A stretch of DNA of 64,000 nt from Faecalibacter sp. LW9 (GCF_034661295.1 NZ_CP141062.1:1426001-1490000), one strand, 5' to 3'; shown: positions 45,583 through 55,788, counted from the first letter of the stretch. Notes: generated by a model not told the origin, from the sequence alone. Program-made: numbers and translations.

Positions 45583-46624
45583 AAAAATTGAAATGGATTT
45601 CAACGGGGAAATTTTCCTTAGTATTTGTTTTCTTCCAACTTCCAATGAATTGATTATTTATCTGCTTTAATTTGAATGTTGCTGTTGTATTATTATTGTA
45701 GTCTTTTTCGTTAATGATTATTTCTTGGTTCTCGTAAACAAAGTCAATTTCTATTAATTGTTTAAATCTTTCGTACCAATAGAAACCAAAATTATTTTGA
45801 TTAATAACCCCTTTTATAGGGTATTTTCTAATTTTACCAGCGAAAATCTTTTCTTTGAAATCAGTCATCTTTCTTGGTTGATTTCCATAAAGATTCTTAC
45901 CGTATTCTGATAGAAAGGGTTCAATTTCCTTTTTGGTAAAACCATAAGTGAAATTACCTAATTCATCCAAAGCTCTTGAAGCATGATTGCTGCATCTCCC
46001 TCTTTGAAAATAAATGGAATCATTACTGATATAATAGTTGAAACCATTATCGCTCAATTGATATAAATCGATACTTTCTAAACAATCTTTATAGATTTCT
46101 TTTTGGTCGTTATAATAGTCAATGTCTTGTTGATTAATTTGATTGATTTTTGGCATCTTTTTAATAAAGTCAGAAATCTCATTTCTAATTTTATTATTAA
46201 GAATTTGAGTCAATTGTTTTGATTTATTTTGATCTATTAAATCATCTATAGTAATGACATAACCATTACTAAGATCAAAATTTGCAAATTCAAAATATTC
46301 TTCACAATAGGCACCACAATATTCGGTTAGCAACGATAAACTGAATACGGGAATAGTGTTTTTATTCACCGTAAAATCATGAAAATATTTTGTTCTTGAT
46401 TCGGATTTTTTGATAATCTTCTCAAATGGATTTTTTGAAGATACATTAACAGTTTCTAGATAAGTTGAATGTAAATAGTAATTTATATTTTCTTCGATTT
46501 TTTTATCAGAAATAGAAACTATAGGAAAAGTGTCATCTTCTTTTGAATGAATTGAATTTACTTGATATTGAGCATCTGTTTGATGCATAAATAACAATAT
46601 AAGGATAATGAAAATTTTATTCAT
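45581..46624 (-). CDS. Secreted protein, weakly DUF3298/RsiV-like
   Basis: From the ATG at 46624 the protein has 347 residues, with a signal peptide (MNKIFIILILLFMHQTDA). Residues about 90-250 (SLSLLTEYCGAYCEEYFEFANFD, the ITIDDLIDQ turn, then NYYISNDSIYFQRGRC) resemble the DUF3298/DUF4163 fold of RsiV and PdaC-type envelope proteins. The resemblance is weak and no catalytic residue is evident. It is cysteine-containing and probably periplasmic. Function is not recognised. It has no same-strand partner between terminators. Confidence 0.6.
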   Translation of the reverse strand: MNKIFIILILLFMHQTDAQYQVNSIHSKEDDTFPIVSISDKKIEENINYYLHSTYLETVNVSSKNPFEKIIKKSESRTKYFHDFTVNKNTIPVFSLSLLTEYCGAYCEEYFEFANFDLSNGYVITIDDLIDQNKSKQLTQILNNKIRNEISDFIKKMPKINQINQQDIDYYNDQKEIYKDCLESIDLYQLSDNGFNYYISNDSIYFQRGRCSNHASRALDELGNFTYGFTKKEIEPFLSEYGKNLYGNQPRKMTDFKEKIFAGKIRKYPIKGVINQNNFGFYWYERFKQLIEIDFVYENQEIIINEKDYNNNTTATFKLKQINNQFIGSWKKTNTKENFPVEIHFNF

Positions 46625-46648
46625 AAATTTTAGATTTAGATATAAAAA

Positions 46649-46674
46649 AAGCAACCATTAAAAAATGATTGCTT
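46649..46674 (-). terminator. Probable terminator of the first PiT gene
   Basis: Arms AAGCAACCAT/ATGATTGCTT pair with one mismatch around a 6-nt loop. A run of T follows on the minus strand, 22 nt past the stop of the PiT gene. Confidence 0.65.
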
Positions 46675-46696
46675 ATAGTAAATTTATTGATTTTCT

Positions 46697-47794
46697 TTAA
46701 AAGAATAACTTTAAAAAATAATAGAAAGCAGTAGCGATTAATGCTGATATTGGAATAGTTAAAACCCAAGCCCATAATAAACTTACAGTAACTCCCCAAC
46801 GTACGGCAGAAACTCTTTTTACCATTCCTACACCAATTATAGATCCTGTAATTACGTGTGTTGTTGATACAGGCATTTTGATGTGTTCTGTAAAGAATAA
46901 CGTAACAGCAGATGCTGTTTGTGCTGTAAATCCTTCAATTGGAGTAATCTTAGTAATTTTATTCCCCATTGTTTTTAAGATTTTCATACCTCCACCTAAA
47001 GTTCCAATCGCAATTGCAGAGAAACAAACGATGGGAACCCAATCGTGAATATCAGCAGCATTTTCTGTAATAAACCATTCTTTCCAGTTGAAAATATCGT
47101 TAAAATACCATGAGTTCATGTCAGTGTCAATGATAGCTGTTTGGTTGGCTAATAAAGCAAAGGTAATTACACCCATTACTTTCTGAGAATCATTTAAACC
47201 ATGTCCAATACTTAATAAAGCTGATGAAACTAATTGTAATCTTTTAAACCAAGTATCCGCTTTGTGTGGTTTTACATTACGACAAATATTTAATGTAATA
47301 ATACTAATAATATTTCCTGCTAATAAACCGATAACAGGAGCAACGAATATAAATGCTACAATAGTTAAAATAATTTCTATGTTGACAGAAGAAAAGTTAA
47401 AACCTGTTGAAGCTAAAGCACCACCTGCTAATCCTCCAATTAAAGTATGTGATGAAGATGATGGTATACCTAATTTCCAAGTTAATAAGTTCCATGTAAT
47501 AGCTGCAAGTAATGCTGCCATTATAACTACTGAAGGATTCGCTCCAAAGGATGTTACAATATCTTCTTTGATAATTTTGGAAATAGTATCGGCAACTCCA
47601 AATTCACCAATGATAAATTTTGCAATAAAAAATGCCACGAAATTAAAGAAGGCAGCCCATATAATGGCTTGAATAGGGGTAAGAACTTTTGTTGTCACAA
47701 CGGTTGCGATAGAATTTGCAGCATCATGAAAACCGTTGATAAAGTCAAATACAATTGCTAAAGCAATGACTAAAAATAAAATCGTAAGGTCCAT
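46697..47794 (-). CDS. Inorganic phosphate transporter, PiT family
   Basis: The 365-residue PiT carrier takes up phosphate with H+ or Na+. The two inverted signature repeats are present: FDFINGFHDAANSIATVV near the N-terminus and the C-terminal copy around EHIKMPVSTTHVITGSIIGVG. SSSSHTLIGGL and GHGLNDSQKVMG also fit. It is a close tandem paralogue of the next PiT (47895-49013). A promoter and the neighbour's terminator lie in the gap, so it is its own unit. Confidence 0.93.
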   Translation of the reverse strand: MDLTILFLVIALAIVFDFINGFHDAANSIATVVTTKVLTPIQAIIWAAFFNFVAFFIAKFIIGEFGVADTISKIIKEDIVTSFGANPSVVIMAALLAAITWNLLTWKLGIPSSSSHTLIGGLAGGALASTGFNFSSVNIEIILTIVAFIFVAPVIGLLAGNIISIITLNICRNVKPHKADTWFKRLQLVSSALLSIGHGLNDSQKVMGVITFALLANQTAIIDTDMNSWYFNDIFNWKEWFITENAADIHDWVPIVCFSAIAIGTLGGGMKILKTMGNKITKITPIEGFTAQTASAVTLFFTEHIKMPVSTTHVITGSIIGVGMVKRVSAVRWGVTVSLLWAWVLTIPISALIATAFYYFLKLFF

Positions 47795-47823
47795 CTTATG
47801 GATTAGTTATTTAAAAAGTGTGG

Positions 47824-47853
47824 CAAATGTATAAAAAAAAATAGGTCTATCAA
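47824..47853 (-). promoter_or_regulatory. Promoter of the first PiT gene, overlapping the upstream terminator
   Basis: On the minus strand TTG (47853-47851), a 19-nt spacer and TACATTTG (47831-47824) make a full consensus promoter. Its -33 element is in the loop and stem of the terminator at 47841-47865. Confidence 0.65.
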
Positions 47854-47865
47854 TAATAGACCTAT
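47841..47865 (-). terminator. Terminator of the second PiT gene
   Basis: A 10-bp perfect stem (ATAGGTCTAT/ATAGACCTAT), a 5-nt loop and a following run of T on the minus strand. Confidence 0.82.
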
Positions 47866-47894
47866 CTTAATATATTATGATGACTATCTATAAA

Positions 47895-49013
47895 TTAGAA
47901 TAATCGAATAATTAAATAGCATATACCTGCAATTACAGCCGAAACTGGTATTGTTAATACCCATGCCCATAGCAAGCTAATTGTTACTCCCCAACGTACA
48001 GCAGAAACACGTTTTGTCATTCCAACACCGATAATTGATCCTGTAATGGTATGTGTAGTAGAAACTGGGATTCCAAAATGCTCGGAGATATATAATGTCA
48101 TCGCTCCAGCAGTTTCAGAAGCTACACCTTCTAATGGAGTAACTTTTGTAATCTTAGAGCCCATGGTTTTAATAATCTTCCATCCACCAGCCATTGTTCC
48201 CGCACCAATAATAATAAATGATGTGATAGGAACCCATCCCCAGTGTTCGACAAAGTATCCAAATTTATCTTCAGCATCCACATACGCTTGGTCGAAATCA
48301 ACATTTAAATGATAGAAGATAACTGCTGCTCCAATAATACCCATTACTTTTTGAGCATCATTCATTCCGTGTCCTAAAGAAAATAAAGCAGAAGATACCA
48401 GTTGTAATTTTTTAAACCACCATTCTGCTACCGCAGGTTTTGCTTTTTTACAAATTTGTAAAATGATTAACGTCAATGTACTTGCAAGTATCATCCCGAT
48501 AAATGGTGCCAAGAAAATAAATAAGAAAATTGGTAAAACCTTATTGTAAACAATCACATCCCAAATTGAACCTATTTCAGGATTCACATACGCGTGCATT
48601 AAAGCTGCACCTATAAAACCACCAATAAGCGTGTGTGATGAAGAAGATGGAATTCCAAATTTCCAAGTCAATAAATTCCACGATATAGCTGCTACAATTC
48701 CTGCAAGAATCACTTCAAGGGTAATGAAGTTTTCGTTGACAGATTTAGCAATTGTATTACCAATCTTAAACTCTCCAATCCAATAAACTGAAATAAAATA
48801 AGCTGCAAAATTAAATGCAGCTGCCCATAAAACAGCTTGAAAAGGAGTTAAAACTTTAGTGGCAACAATGGTTGCAATAGAGTTTGCTGCATCATGAAAA
48901 CCATTAATGTAATCAAATACAAAAGCTAAAAAGATAATTATAAGTAAAAATATCCCTGCCTTTGAATCTAACATACCATTAATGATATTCAAAACATCAT
49001 TAATCATTTCCAT
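47895..49013 (-). CDS. Inorganic phosphate transporter, PiT family
   Basis: This 372-residue PiT carrier has FDYINGFHDAANSIATIV and the C-terminal EHFGIPVSTTHTITGSIIGVG, with SSSSHTLIGGF and GHGMNDAQKVMG between. It is highly similar along its length to the PiT at 46697, so the two arose by tandem duplication. It follows the DUF47 gene by 24 nt on the same strand, the classic DUF47-PiT pairing in which the DUF47 protein is thought to regulate the carrier. Confidence 0.93.
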   Translation of the reverse strand: MEMINDVLNIINGMLDSKAGIFLLIIIFLAFVFDYINGFHDAANSIATIVATKVLTPFQAVLWAAAFNFAAYFISVYWIGEFKIGNTIAKSVNENFITLEVILAGIVAAISWNLLTWKFGIPSSSSHTLIGGFIGAALMHAYVNPEIGSIWDVIVYNKVLPIFLFIFLAPFIGMILASTLTLIILQICKKAKPAVAEWWFKKLQLVSSALFSLGHGMNDAQKVMGIIGAAVIFYHLNVDFDQAYVDAEDKFGYFVEHWGWVPITSFIIIGAGTMAGGWKIIKTMGSKITKVTPLEGVASETAGAMTLYISEHFGIPVSTTHTITGSIIGVGMTKRVSAVRWGVTISLLWAWVLTIPVSAVIAGICYLIIRLF

Positions 49014-49037
49014 ATATAAAAAATAAAAATGTATAGA

Positions 49038-49682
49038 TTATGAATGTTTAACTGCTACAGCTTCTAATACGTTTGCAACACTTTTACACTTGTCTGTTGC
49101 AGATTCTAGAGATGATAGAACTTCTTTGTATTTGATGATATTTTTAGCATCAGTCTCATTCTCGAAAATTTCTTGAACTGCTTTGTCAAAAATACGATCA
49201 GATTTATTTTCTAATTTATTGATGCGTTCACAGATTTCGTAAACACGAGTTAAATTTTTAAAATCCTTTAGATTTTCAATTCCTTCACCAATTAATTGAC
49301 AAGCCTCTAAATTAACAGCAGTAATTTTACGAATTGATTTTGTGATTTTATCAACTTGATAAATGTTGATACGATTAGCAGCACCATTTAAATTATCAGC
49401 AACATAATCAATCGCTTTGATTAATGAATAAATATCTTCACGATCAAAAGGCGTAATAAAGTTTTTACCTAACTCTAAATTTGTTTTTTGAGTTAAAAAT
49501 TCAATTTTACTTTCAAGGTTAGAAATTTGAGCAAAGTAATCTTCACGCTCTTCTAATGGAGCATTAACGCATTCGTGTAATAACTCAGCTAAATTGATTA
49601 ATGTTTTTGATGATTCCTCAAACAAAGGGAAAAATGTTTTATCCCTTGGTGTAAATAATTTGAAAAATGAGTTTACTGACAT
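49038..49682 (-). CDS. DUF47/PhoU-like phosphate transport regulator
   Basis: The 214-residue all-helical protein of the DUF47 (PhoU-like, TIGR00153-related) family has FFPLFEESSKTLINLAELLHECVN and FITPFDREDIYSLIKAIDYVADNLNGAAN, whose acidic helices form the metal-binding faces of PhoU folds. It likely controls the adjacent PiT carrier. A TAnnTTTG box lies upstream. Confidence 0.92.
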   Translation of the reverse strand: MSVNSFFKLFTPRDKTFFPLFEESSKTLINLAELLHECVNAPLEEREDYFAQISNLESKIEFLTQKTNLELGKNFITPFDREDIYSLIKAIDYVADNLNGAANRINIYQVDKITKSIRKITAVNLEACQLIGEGIENLKDFKNLTRVYEICERINKLENKSDRIFDKAVQEIFENETDAKNIIKYKEVLSSLESATDKCKSVANVLEAVAVKHS

Positions 49683-49702
49683 CTAAAAATGTATTTGTGT
49701 GG

Positions 49703-49710
49703 CAAAATTA
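49703..49710 (-). promoter_or_regulatory. Candidate -7 box of the DUF47-PiT unit
   Basis: TAATTTTG on the minus strand matches TAnnTTTG, 20 nt before the DUF47 start. No clear -33 TTG. Confidence 0.45.
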
Positions 49711-49745
49711 ATCTAATTAATGTAAAATTAAGGTTAATTCGAAAC

Positions 49746-52010
49746 TTAGTTTTTGATTCTGATTTGATTATTGATCTCATCATATAATTTTACTAATTTT
49801 TCTATGCGATCAACAGTATATTCTACTTCGGTTAAAATAGTAAAAAACAATGTGGCACTTTTCTGACCAACTTTTTGTTGTTGAATCCTTTCAATCTGAT
49901 TATTCAATGCTAAAGTGAGTTTTTCATCTAATGCTACACGCTTATTCTCAAAATTGTAAAAATCATTATTGATAAAATCTTTAGAAGTCTGAATTAATAA
50001 TTCACTATAATATTGATTAATATTTTTTAAATCTTGGATTTGTTCATCCGTCAATTTCTTATGGTTATTATTAATGTAGGTATGGATAGAAGTATTAATA
50101 AAGTTAATACTTGTTGTAATATTTTGTAAGTAACCAAAAGACTTTACGAAATCTTTTGTAGTATGAACATTCGAATTATCCATATCTCTTAATAAACGAT
50201 AGAAATTTGATTTTAAATCTTGAATAGAATTCAATAATTTTTTTAATTTCTTTTTGTTATCGGATAAATGGCTTAAGTTTTCGTCTTCGATACTTGTAAT
50301 GCTGACCTCAAAAGTTTCTGCAGTTTTATGTAGAACTTTACCAATTTGCTTTTTATTCTTATTTAAGATTTTCTGTAAAGAATCAATATCATCATTGGTA
50401 AAATTTACCAACGTATCTTCTGTTATAGCTTTATCTTTTTTGTCGTAGCTGCGATAAGATTTAAATAAAATGAAAGCGAGTAATGCAATCATAGTGAAGA
50501 TTCCGTATTCCTCTCCAAAATACATTATCAAAGCGACTATAGCAGCCATAATGAAGGCAGAAATACCAGTTAAGAACCATCCTCCAATTACATTAAAAAC
50601 TCCTGCAACTCGAAATACGGCACTATCCCTATCCCATGCTCGGTCGGCAAAAGAAGTACCCATAGCGACCATAAAAGTTACGTAGGTAGTAGATAAAGGA
50701 AGTTTAAGAGAAGTTCCGATCGAAATTAATACAGCAGCAACAATTAAGTTGATTGAAGCGCGAATCATATCAAATGCTTCTTCATCCGTGGTACGATCCT
50801 TTAAGGATAAGTTCTTTTTAGGATTTTCAAAGCGTTGATCAATTTTTAACTGTAAGGATTGGGGTAAAACGCGGTCTAGTACTTTTCCGATGATGATAAC
50901 TCCACGTACTATAGCACGTGATAAGAAATTAGGATTAAAATCTTCTTCACCATCGTCTTGTTTACTTAGATTTAAAGAGGTTTGAATTACATTTTTTGCT
51001 TTTTTAGAAGTCCATAATGTAATAATCATGATGATTCCTGCAATAATCAGATAATATACTGGAGCTACAATATCATTGTTCGCTAACTCCGACATCATAA
51101 AATTTCTAGGATCAGTGGAACCTGAAGCGACGAAGATGTCGTAAGATTGTAATGCAGCGATTGGTATCCCGATAAAATTCACTAAATCATTTCCTGCAAA
51201 GGCTAATGCTAAAGAGAAAGTTCCAATTAGAATAATAATTCTCAAAATATTTATTCGGAAAAAAATCAAGATTTGAGAAAGAATTGTCCAAAGAACAAAA
51301 TTAATTCCGATTAATAAAATTTGATTATATTTAATCCAATCTTTTACATCTTCACTTAAAAATGAAAGGTTTTTCGCCCCTTTTATCAAAATGAAAAATG
51401 AAATTGCAGTAATTGCAAATCCTCCGAATAATGCGCCATATTTCTTGATGCGTGTTTCAGATTTAAACGTAAAAATAATTCGGGTAATGTATTGTACAAT
51501 CGAACCTAAAATAAAAGATAAGAATACCGATAAAATAATGCTAAAAACAATTTCTGAAGCTTTATCTGTATTAATGTATTGAAGTAGTGTTACAAAAGAA
51601 TCATCATTCGTAATGATTTTAATAACTGCTAAACATGTTGCTGCTCCTAGTAATTCGAAAATAATGGAAACAGTAGTAGATGTAGGGAAGCCAATATAGT
51701 TGAACAAGTCCAATAATATGACGTCAGCAAGCATAACGGCTAAAAAGATAATCATCACGTCATAAAATGAGAACATTGACGGGGTAAAAATACCGCTGCG
51801 GGCAATTTCCATCATTCCACTCGAAAATACAGCTCCGATTAAAAGTCCTGCCGAGGCGATAATCATAATTGTACGGAAGCTAGCAGCTTTTGATCCGATA
51901 GCAGAATTAAGAAAGTTGACAGCATCATTGCTTACACCTACCATGACATCGAGTACAGCAAGTAGAACAACTGTAATTAAGATTACAATAAATATTGTTT
52001 CCATATTCAA
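49746..52010 (-). CDS. PiT family transporter fused to a PhoU-like cytoplasmic domain
   Basis: The 754-residue protein has a PiT carrier part at about 1-510, with diverged signature repeats (DVMVGVSNDAVNFLNSAIGSKAA and LKLPLSTTYVTFMVAMGTSFADRAWD). A cytoplasmic, charged all-helical domain follows at about 530-750 (QKILNKNKKQIGKVLHKTAE, LLRDMDNSNVHTTKDFVKSFGYL) that resembles PhoU/DUF47. Carrier and regulator are thus on one chain. It is far from the other two PiTs in sequence, so it is a separate subfamily with perhaps other affinity or ion coupling. Confidence 0.9.
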   Translation of the reverse strand: MNMETIFIVILITVVLLAVLDVMVGVSNDAVNFLNSAIGSKAASFRTIMIIASAGLLIGAVFSSGMMEIARSGIFTPSMFSFYDVMIIFLAVMLADVILLDLFNYIGFPTSTTVSIIFELLGAATCLAVIKIITNDDSFVTLLQYINTDKASEIVFSIILSVFLSFILGSIVQYITRIIFTFKSETRIKKYGALFGGFAITAISFFILIKGAKNLSFLSEDVKDWIKYNQILLIGINFVLWTILSQILIFFRINILRIIILIGTFSLALAFAGNDLVNFIGIPIAALQSYDIFVASGSTDPRNFMMSELANNDIVAPVYYLIIAGIIMIITLWTSKKAKNVIQTSLNLSKQDDGEEDFNPNFLSRAIVRGVIIIGKVLDRVLPQSLQLKIDQRFENPKKNLSLKDRTTDEEAFDMIRASINLIVAAVLISIGTSLKLPLSTTYVTFMVAMGTSFADRAWDRDSAVFRVAGVFNVIGGWFLTGISAFIMAAIVALIMYFGEEYGIFTMIALLAFILFKSYRSYDKKDKAITEDTLVNFTNDDIDSLQKILNKNKKQIGKVLHKTAETFEVSITSIEDENLSHLSDNKKKLKKLLNSIQDLKSNFYRLLRDMDNSNVHTTKDFVKSFGYLQNITTSINFINTSIHTYINNNHKKLTDEQIQDLKNINQYYSELLIQTSKDFINNDFYNFENKRVALDEKLTLALNNQIERIQQQKVGQKSATLFFTILTEVEYTVDRIEKLVKLYDEINNQIRIKN

Positions 52011-52324
52011 ATTAAAATGTTTGCAAAAATCAGTTTTTTGAATGGCATCTATGTAAACTTAATGTGAAATTATCCTTTACTTCATGAGAAATAATTCGTA
52101 CACGAAATCAAGTTTTGACTCTTTTAGAATATAAAAAGCTATACATTTTGAATTCTGAATAGCGGTTAAAAGATTCATAATAGATTGACATTTAGCACTA
52201 GTAAATTAGTGTTAATTCATAGAAAATCAAAAAAATAATTCAAATAAATTTTGCAAGTCGGAGAATATTTGTAGTTTTGCAGACCCGAAAATGGGTTTAA
52301 ACTAAATTAAAAAGGTAAATTAGT
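52011..52324. other. Intergenic region upstream of the str operon
   Basis: These 314 nt between the divergent PiT-PhoU and rpsL genes hold the str promoter and a short leader at the right end. The remaining 240 nt are AT-rich; I saw no gene, hairpin terminator or RNA there, and no clear promoter for the PiT gene. Confidence 0.6.
52251..52279 (+). promoter_or_regulatory. Promoter of the str operon (rpsL-rpsG-fusA-rpsJ)
   Basis: TTG (52251-52253), an 18-nt spacer and TAGTTTTG (52272-52279) form a full consensus promoter. The expected start is near 52283, giving a leader of about 42 nt that opens with a small hairpin (ACCC, GAAAAT loop, GGGT at 52283-52296). Confidence 0.82.
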
Positions 52325-52708
52325 ATGCCAACAATTCAACAATTAGTTCGAAAAGGTAGAAAAAAACTAACTAAGAAGAGTAAATCGGCTGCATTGGAAT
52401 CATGTCCACAACGCCGCGGTGTATGTACACGTGTTTACACTACAACTCCTAAGAAACCTAACTCAGCAATGCGTAAAGTTGCTCGTGTTAGATTAACAAA
52501 CGGAAAAGAAGTAAACGCATACATCGGGGGTGAGGGTCACAACTTACAAGAGCACTCGATAGTATTAGTTAGAGGAGGAAGAGTAAAAGACTTACCAGGT
52601 GTTCGTTACCACATTGTACGTGGAGCATTAGACACAGCAGGAGTAAACGGACGTACTCAGCGTAGAAGTAAGTATGGAGCGAAACGTCCAAAAGACGCTA
52701 AAAAATAA
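52325..52708 (+). CDS. rpsL: 30S ribosomal protein S12
   Basis: The 127-residue decoding-centre protein has [13 protein letters not shown], the [18 protein letters not shown] loop and [17 protein letters not shown]. The lysines at which streptomycin-resistance changes occur in other bacteria (PKKPNS and RVKDLPG) are the wild-type ones. First gene of the str operon; rpsG follows by 8 nt. Confidence 0.98.
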   Translation: MPTIQQLVRKGRKKLTKKSKSAALESCPQRRGVCTRVYTTTPKKPNSAMRKVARVRLTNGKEVNAYIGGEGHNLQEHSIVLVRGGRVKDLPGVRYHIVRGALDTAGVNGRTQRRSKYGAKRPKDAKK

Positions 52709-52716
52709 TTTAAGAA

Positions 52717-53193
52717 ATGAGAAAGACAAGAGCTAAAAAAAGACCTTTACTTCCAGATCCTAAATTTAACGATCAGTTAGTTACACGTTTCGTAAACAAC
52801 TTAATGTACGATGGTAAAAAGTCAGTAGCATTCAAAATTTTCTATGATGCATTAGATATCGTAGAATCTCGTAAAGAAGATGCTGAAAAAACTGCTTTAG
52901 ATATTTGGAAAGAAGCATTATCAAATGTAATGCCTCACGTAGAAGTACGTTCTCGCCGTGTTGGTGGAGCTACATTCCAAATTCCAATGGAAATCCGTCC
53001 AGACCGTAAGATTTCAACTGCAATGAAGTGGTTAATTTCTTATTCACGTAAGCGTAATGAGAAATCAATGGCGCAAAAATTAGCAGGTGAAATTATTGCT
53101 GCTGCAAAAGAAGAAGGTTCTGCTGTTAAAAAACGTCAGGATACTCACAAAATGGCAGAAGCTAATAAAGCATTCTCTCACTTTAGATTCTAA
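52717..53193 (+). CDS. rpsG: 30S ribosomal protein S7
   Basis: The 158-residue protein organises the 3' major domain of 16S rRNA in the 30S head. It starts [22 protein letters not shown] and contains [21 protein letters not shown] and the C-terminal helix [10 protein letters not shown]. In the str operon between rpsL and fusA, with gaps of 8 and 6 nt. Confidence 0.98.
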   Translation: MRKTRAKKRPLLPDPKFNDQLVTRFVNNLMYDGKKSVAFKIFYDALDIVESRKEDAEKTALDIWKEALSNVMPHVEVRSRRVGGATFQIPMEIRPDRKISTAMKWLISYSRKRNEKSMAQKLAGEIIAAAKEEGSAVKKRQDTHKMAEANKAFSHFRF

Positions 53194-53199
53194 TAAGCG

Positions 53200-55323
53200 A
53201 TGGCAAGAGATTTAAAATACACAAGAAACATTGGTATTGCTGCTCACATCGATGCAGGAAAAACTACAACAACAGAGCGTATCTTATTCTATTCAGGTAA
53301 AAATCACAAGTTAGGAGAAACTCACGAAGGTTCTGCTACTACTGACTGGATGGAGCAAGAAGCAGAAAGAGGTATTACAATTACTTCTGCAGCTGTAACT
53401 GTTAACTGGACTTTCCCAACTGAACAAGGGAGACCTTTACCAGATGCAAAAGGATACCACTTTAATATTATTGACACTCCTGGTCACGTTGACTTTACAG
53501 TAGAGGTAAATCGTTCTTTACGTGTTTTAGACGGTTTAGTATTCTTATTCTCTGCAGTAGATGGAGTTGAGCCTCAGTCTGAAACAAACTGGCGTTTAGC
53601 AGATAACTATAAAGTTCCTCGTTTAGGTTTCGTTAATAAAATGGACCGTCAAGGTGCTGACTTCTTAAATGTTTGTCGTCAAGTACGTGAAATGTTAGGA
53701 TCAAATGCTGTTCCTATCGTTTTACCAATTGGTGATGAAGCTGATTTTAAAGGAGTAGTAGATTTAATTAAAAACCGTGCAATTGTATGGCATGATGAAA
53801 ATCATGGTTCTACTTTTGATGTTGTTGAAATCCCAGCTAATATGGTTGATGATGTAAAACAATATCGTGGTCAATTAATTGAAGAAATTGCTGCATATGA
53901 TGAGAACTTATTAGAGAAGTACATGGAGGACGAAAACTCTATTACTGAAGAAGAAGTTCATACTGCATTACGTGCTGCGACTTTAGATATGTCTATTATC
54001 CCAATGACTTGTGGATCTTCGTTCAAAAACAAAGGTGTACAATTCATGTTAGATGCTGTATGTCGTTACTTACCTTCTCCGCAAGATAAAGAAGCGATTC
54101 CAGGAACAGATCCAAAAACTGATGAGCCAATTTCAAGAAAGCCTTCAGTTGATGAGCCATTCTCAGCATTAGCATTCAAAATCGCTACTGACCCATTCGT
54201 AGGTCGTTTAGCTTTCTTCCGTGCTTATTCAGGAGGATTAGATGCTGGGTCTTACGTATTAAATACTCGTTCTGGTAACAAAGAACGTATTTCACGTATT
54301 TTCCAAATGCACGCTAACAAACAAGAGCCTATCGAGCGTATCGAAGCAGGTGATATTGGAGCTGCAGTAGGTTTCAAAGATATCAAAACAGGAGATACTT
54401 TATGTGATGAAAAAGCACCTATCGTATTAGAGTCTATGGACTTCCCTGATCCTGTAATTGGTATCGCAGTTGAGCCTAAAACTAAAGCAGATGTTGATAA
54501 ATTAGGTATGGCTTTAGCTAAATTAGCTGAAGAAGATCCAACATTCCAAGTAAAAACTGATGAGGCTTCAGGTCAAACAGTTATTTCTGGTATGGGTGAG
54601 TTACACTTAGATATTATCGTTGACCGTTTAAAACGTGAATTCAAAGTTGAGGTTAATCAAGGTGAGCCTCAAGTAGAATATAAAGAAGCATTCTCAAGAC
54701 CAGCTAATCACCGTGAAGTTTACAAAAAACAATCTGGTGGTCGTGGTAAATTTGCTGATATCGTTTTCGAAATGGGACCAGCAGATGAAGGTAAAGCAGG
54801 ATTAGAATTCGTTTCTGAAATTAAAGGTGGTAATGTTCCTAAAGAATTTATCCCTTCTATTGAGAAAGGTTTCAAAGCTGCAATGAAGAATGGACCTTTA
54901 GCAGGATTCGAAATGGATTCGTTAAAAGTTACTTTAAAAGATGGATCTTTCCACCCTGTGGATTCTGACCAATTATCTTTCGAGTTAGCTGCTCAAATGG
55001 GTTACAAAGCTGCTGCTAAAGCTGCTGGTGCTCAAATTTTAGAGCCTATCATGAAGTTAGAGGTTTTAACTCCAGAGGAGAACATGGGGGATATCGTAGG
55101 TGACTTAAACAGAAGACGTGGACAAATTTCTGGAATGGATGATAGAAATAACTCTAAAGTTATTAAAGCATTAGTTCCATTAGCTGAAATGTTCGGATAC
55201 GTAACATCATTACGTACTTTATCTTCTGGTCGTGCTACATCAACTATGGAGTTTGATCACTATGCTCCAGCTCCTACAAACGTAGCTGAAGCTGTAATCG
55301 CAAAAGCAAAAGGTAACGCTTAA
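53200..55323 (+). CDS. fusA: Elongation factor G
   Basis: The 707-residue translocation GTPase has G1 [13 protein letters not shown], switch and G2 around [11 protein letters not shown]3 DTPGHVDFT and G4 NKMDRQGAD, followed by domains II-V ending [15 protein letters not shown]. Its place in the str operon and the intact motifs indicate the housekeeping EF-G. rpsJ follows by 12 nt. Confidence 0.98.
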   Translation: MARDLKYTRNIGIAAHIDAGKTTTTERILFYSGKNHKLGETHEGSATTDWMEQEAERGITITSAAVTVNWTFPTEQGRPLPDAKGYHFNIIDTPGHVDFTVEVNRSLRVLDGLVFLFSAVDGVEPQSETNWRLADNYKVPRLGFVNKMDRQGADFLNVCRQVREMLGSNAVPIVLPIGDEADFKGVVDLIKNRAIVWHDENHGSTFDVVEIPANMVDDVKQYRGQLIEEIAAYDENLLEKYMEDENSITEEEVHTALRAATLDMSIIPMTCGSSFKNKGVQFMLDAVCRYLPSPQDKEAIPGTDPKTDEPISRKPSVDEPFSALAFKIATDPFVGRLAFFRAYSGGLDAGSYVLNTRSGNKERISRIFQMHANKQEPIERIEAGDIGAAVGFKDIKTGDTLCDEKAPIVLESMDFPDPVIGIAVEPKTKADVDKLGMALAKLAEEDPTFQVKTDEASGQTVISGMGELHLDIIVDRLKREFKVEVNQGEPQVEYKEAFSRPANHREVYKKQSGGRGKFADIVFEMGPADEGKAGLEFVSEIKGGNVPKEFIPSIEKGFKAAMKNGPLAGFEMDSLKVTLKDGSFHPVDSDQLSFELAAQMGYKAAAKAAGAQILEPIMKLEVLTPEENMGDIVGDLNRRRGQISGMDDRNNSKVIKALVPLAEMFGYVTSLRTLSSGRATSTMEFDHYAPAPTNVAEAVIAKAKGNA

Positions 55324-55335
55324 TTAAATTAAGAA

Positions 55336-55641
55336 ATGAGTCAAAAAATCAGAATAAAATTAAAATCTTACGATTATTCTTTAGTTGATAAATCAGCTGA
55401 TAAAATCGTAAAAACTGTTAAAGCTACAGGAGCAGTTGTTAATGGTCCAATTCCATTACCAACTCACAAAAGAATCTTTACAGTTTTAAGATCTCCACAC
55501 GTAAACAAAAAATCTCGTGAGCAATTCCAATTATCAGCTCACAAAAGATTATTAGATATCTATTCTTCTTCATCTAAAACAGTAGATGCTTTAATGAAGT
55601 TAGAATTACCTAGTGGTGTTGAAGTTGAAATTAAAGTGTAG
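55336..55641 (+). CDS. rpsJ: 30S ribosomal protein S10
   Basis: The 101-residue protein has [50 protein letters not shown] and the C-terminal SGVEVEIKV. Besides its ribosomal role S10 (NusE) pairs with NusB in antitermination; nusB in this window is interrupted. It closes the str transcription unit: a terminator follows 36 nt downstream, so it is separated from rplC. Confidence 0.98.
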   Translation: MSQKIRIKLKSYDYSLVDKSADKIVKTVKATGAVVNGPIPLPTHKRIFTVLRSPHVNKKSREQFQLSAHKRLLDIYSSSSKTVDALMKLELPSGVEVEIKV

Positions 55642-55676
55642 TCAGCTGACGAATCTTTAAAATCATACAAATATAT

Positions 55677-55708
55677 AACCTCGAGAAGTGCACGTCTCGA
55701 GGTTTTTA
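55677..55708 (+). terminator. Terminator of the str operon after rpsJ
   Basis: A 10-bp perfect stem (AACCTCGAGA/TCTCGAGGTT) with an 8-nt loop is followed by TTTTTATTTG. Confidence 0.9.
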
Positions 55709-55758
55709 TTTGTTTACAAATCATAAAATAGCTGATTTAAAAATAATTAGCTAAAAAT

Positions 55759-55788
55759 TTGTGTTTTGTGAAATAATTCATACATTTG
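55759..55788 (+). promoter_or_regulatory. Promoter of the S10-type unit starting with rplC
   Basis: TTG (55759-55761), a 19-nt spacer and TACATTTG (55781-55788) match the consensus fully. The expected start is about 55793. Confidence 0.82.

Noticed and set aside
47262-47672. A 136-codon open frame opposite a PiT gene, and similar frames opposite the other PiT genes
   Set aside because: They are antisense to conserved membrane-protein sequence with no recognisable protein pattern; shadows.
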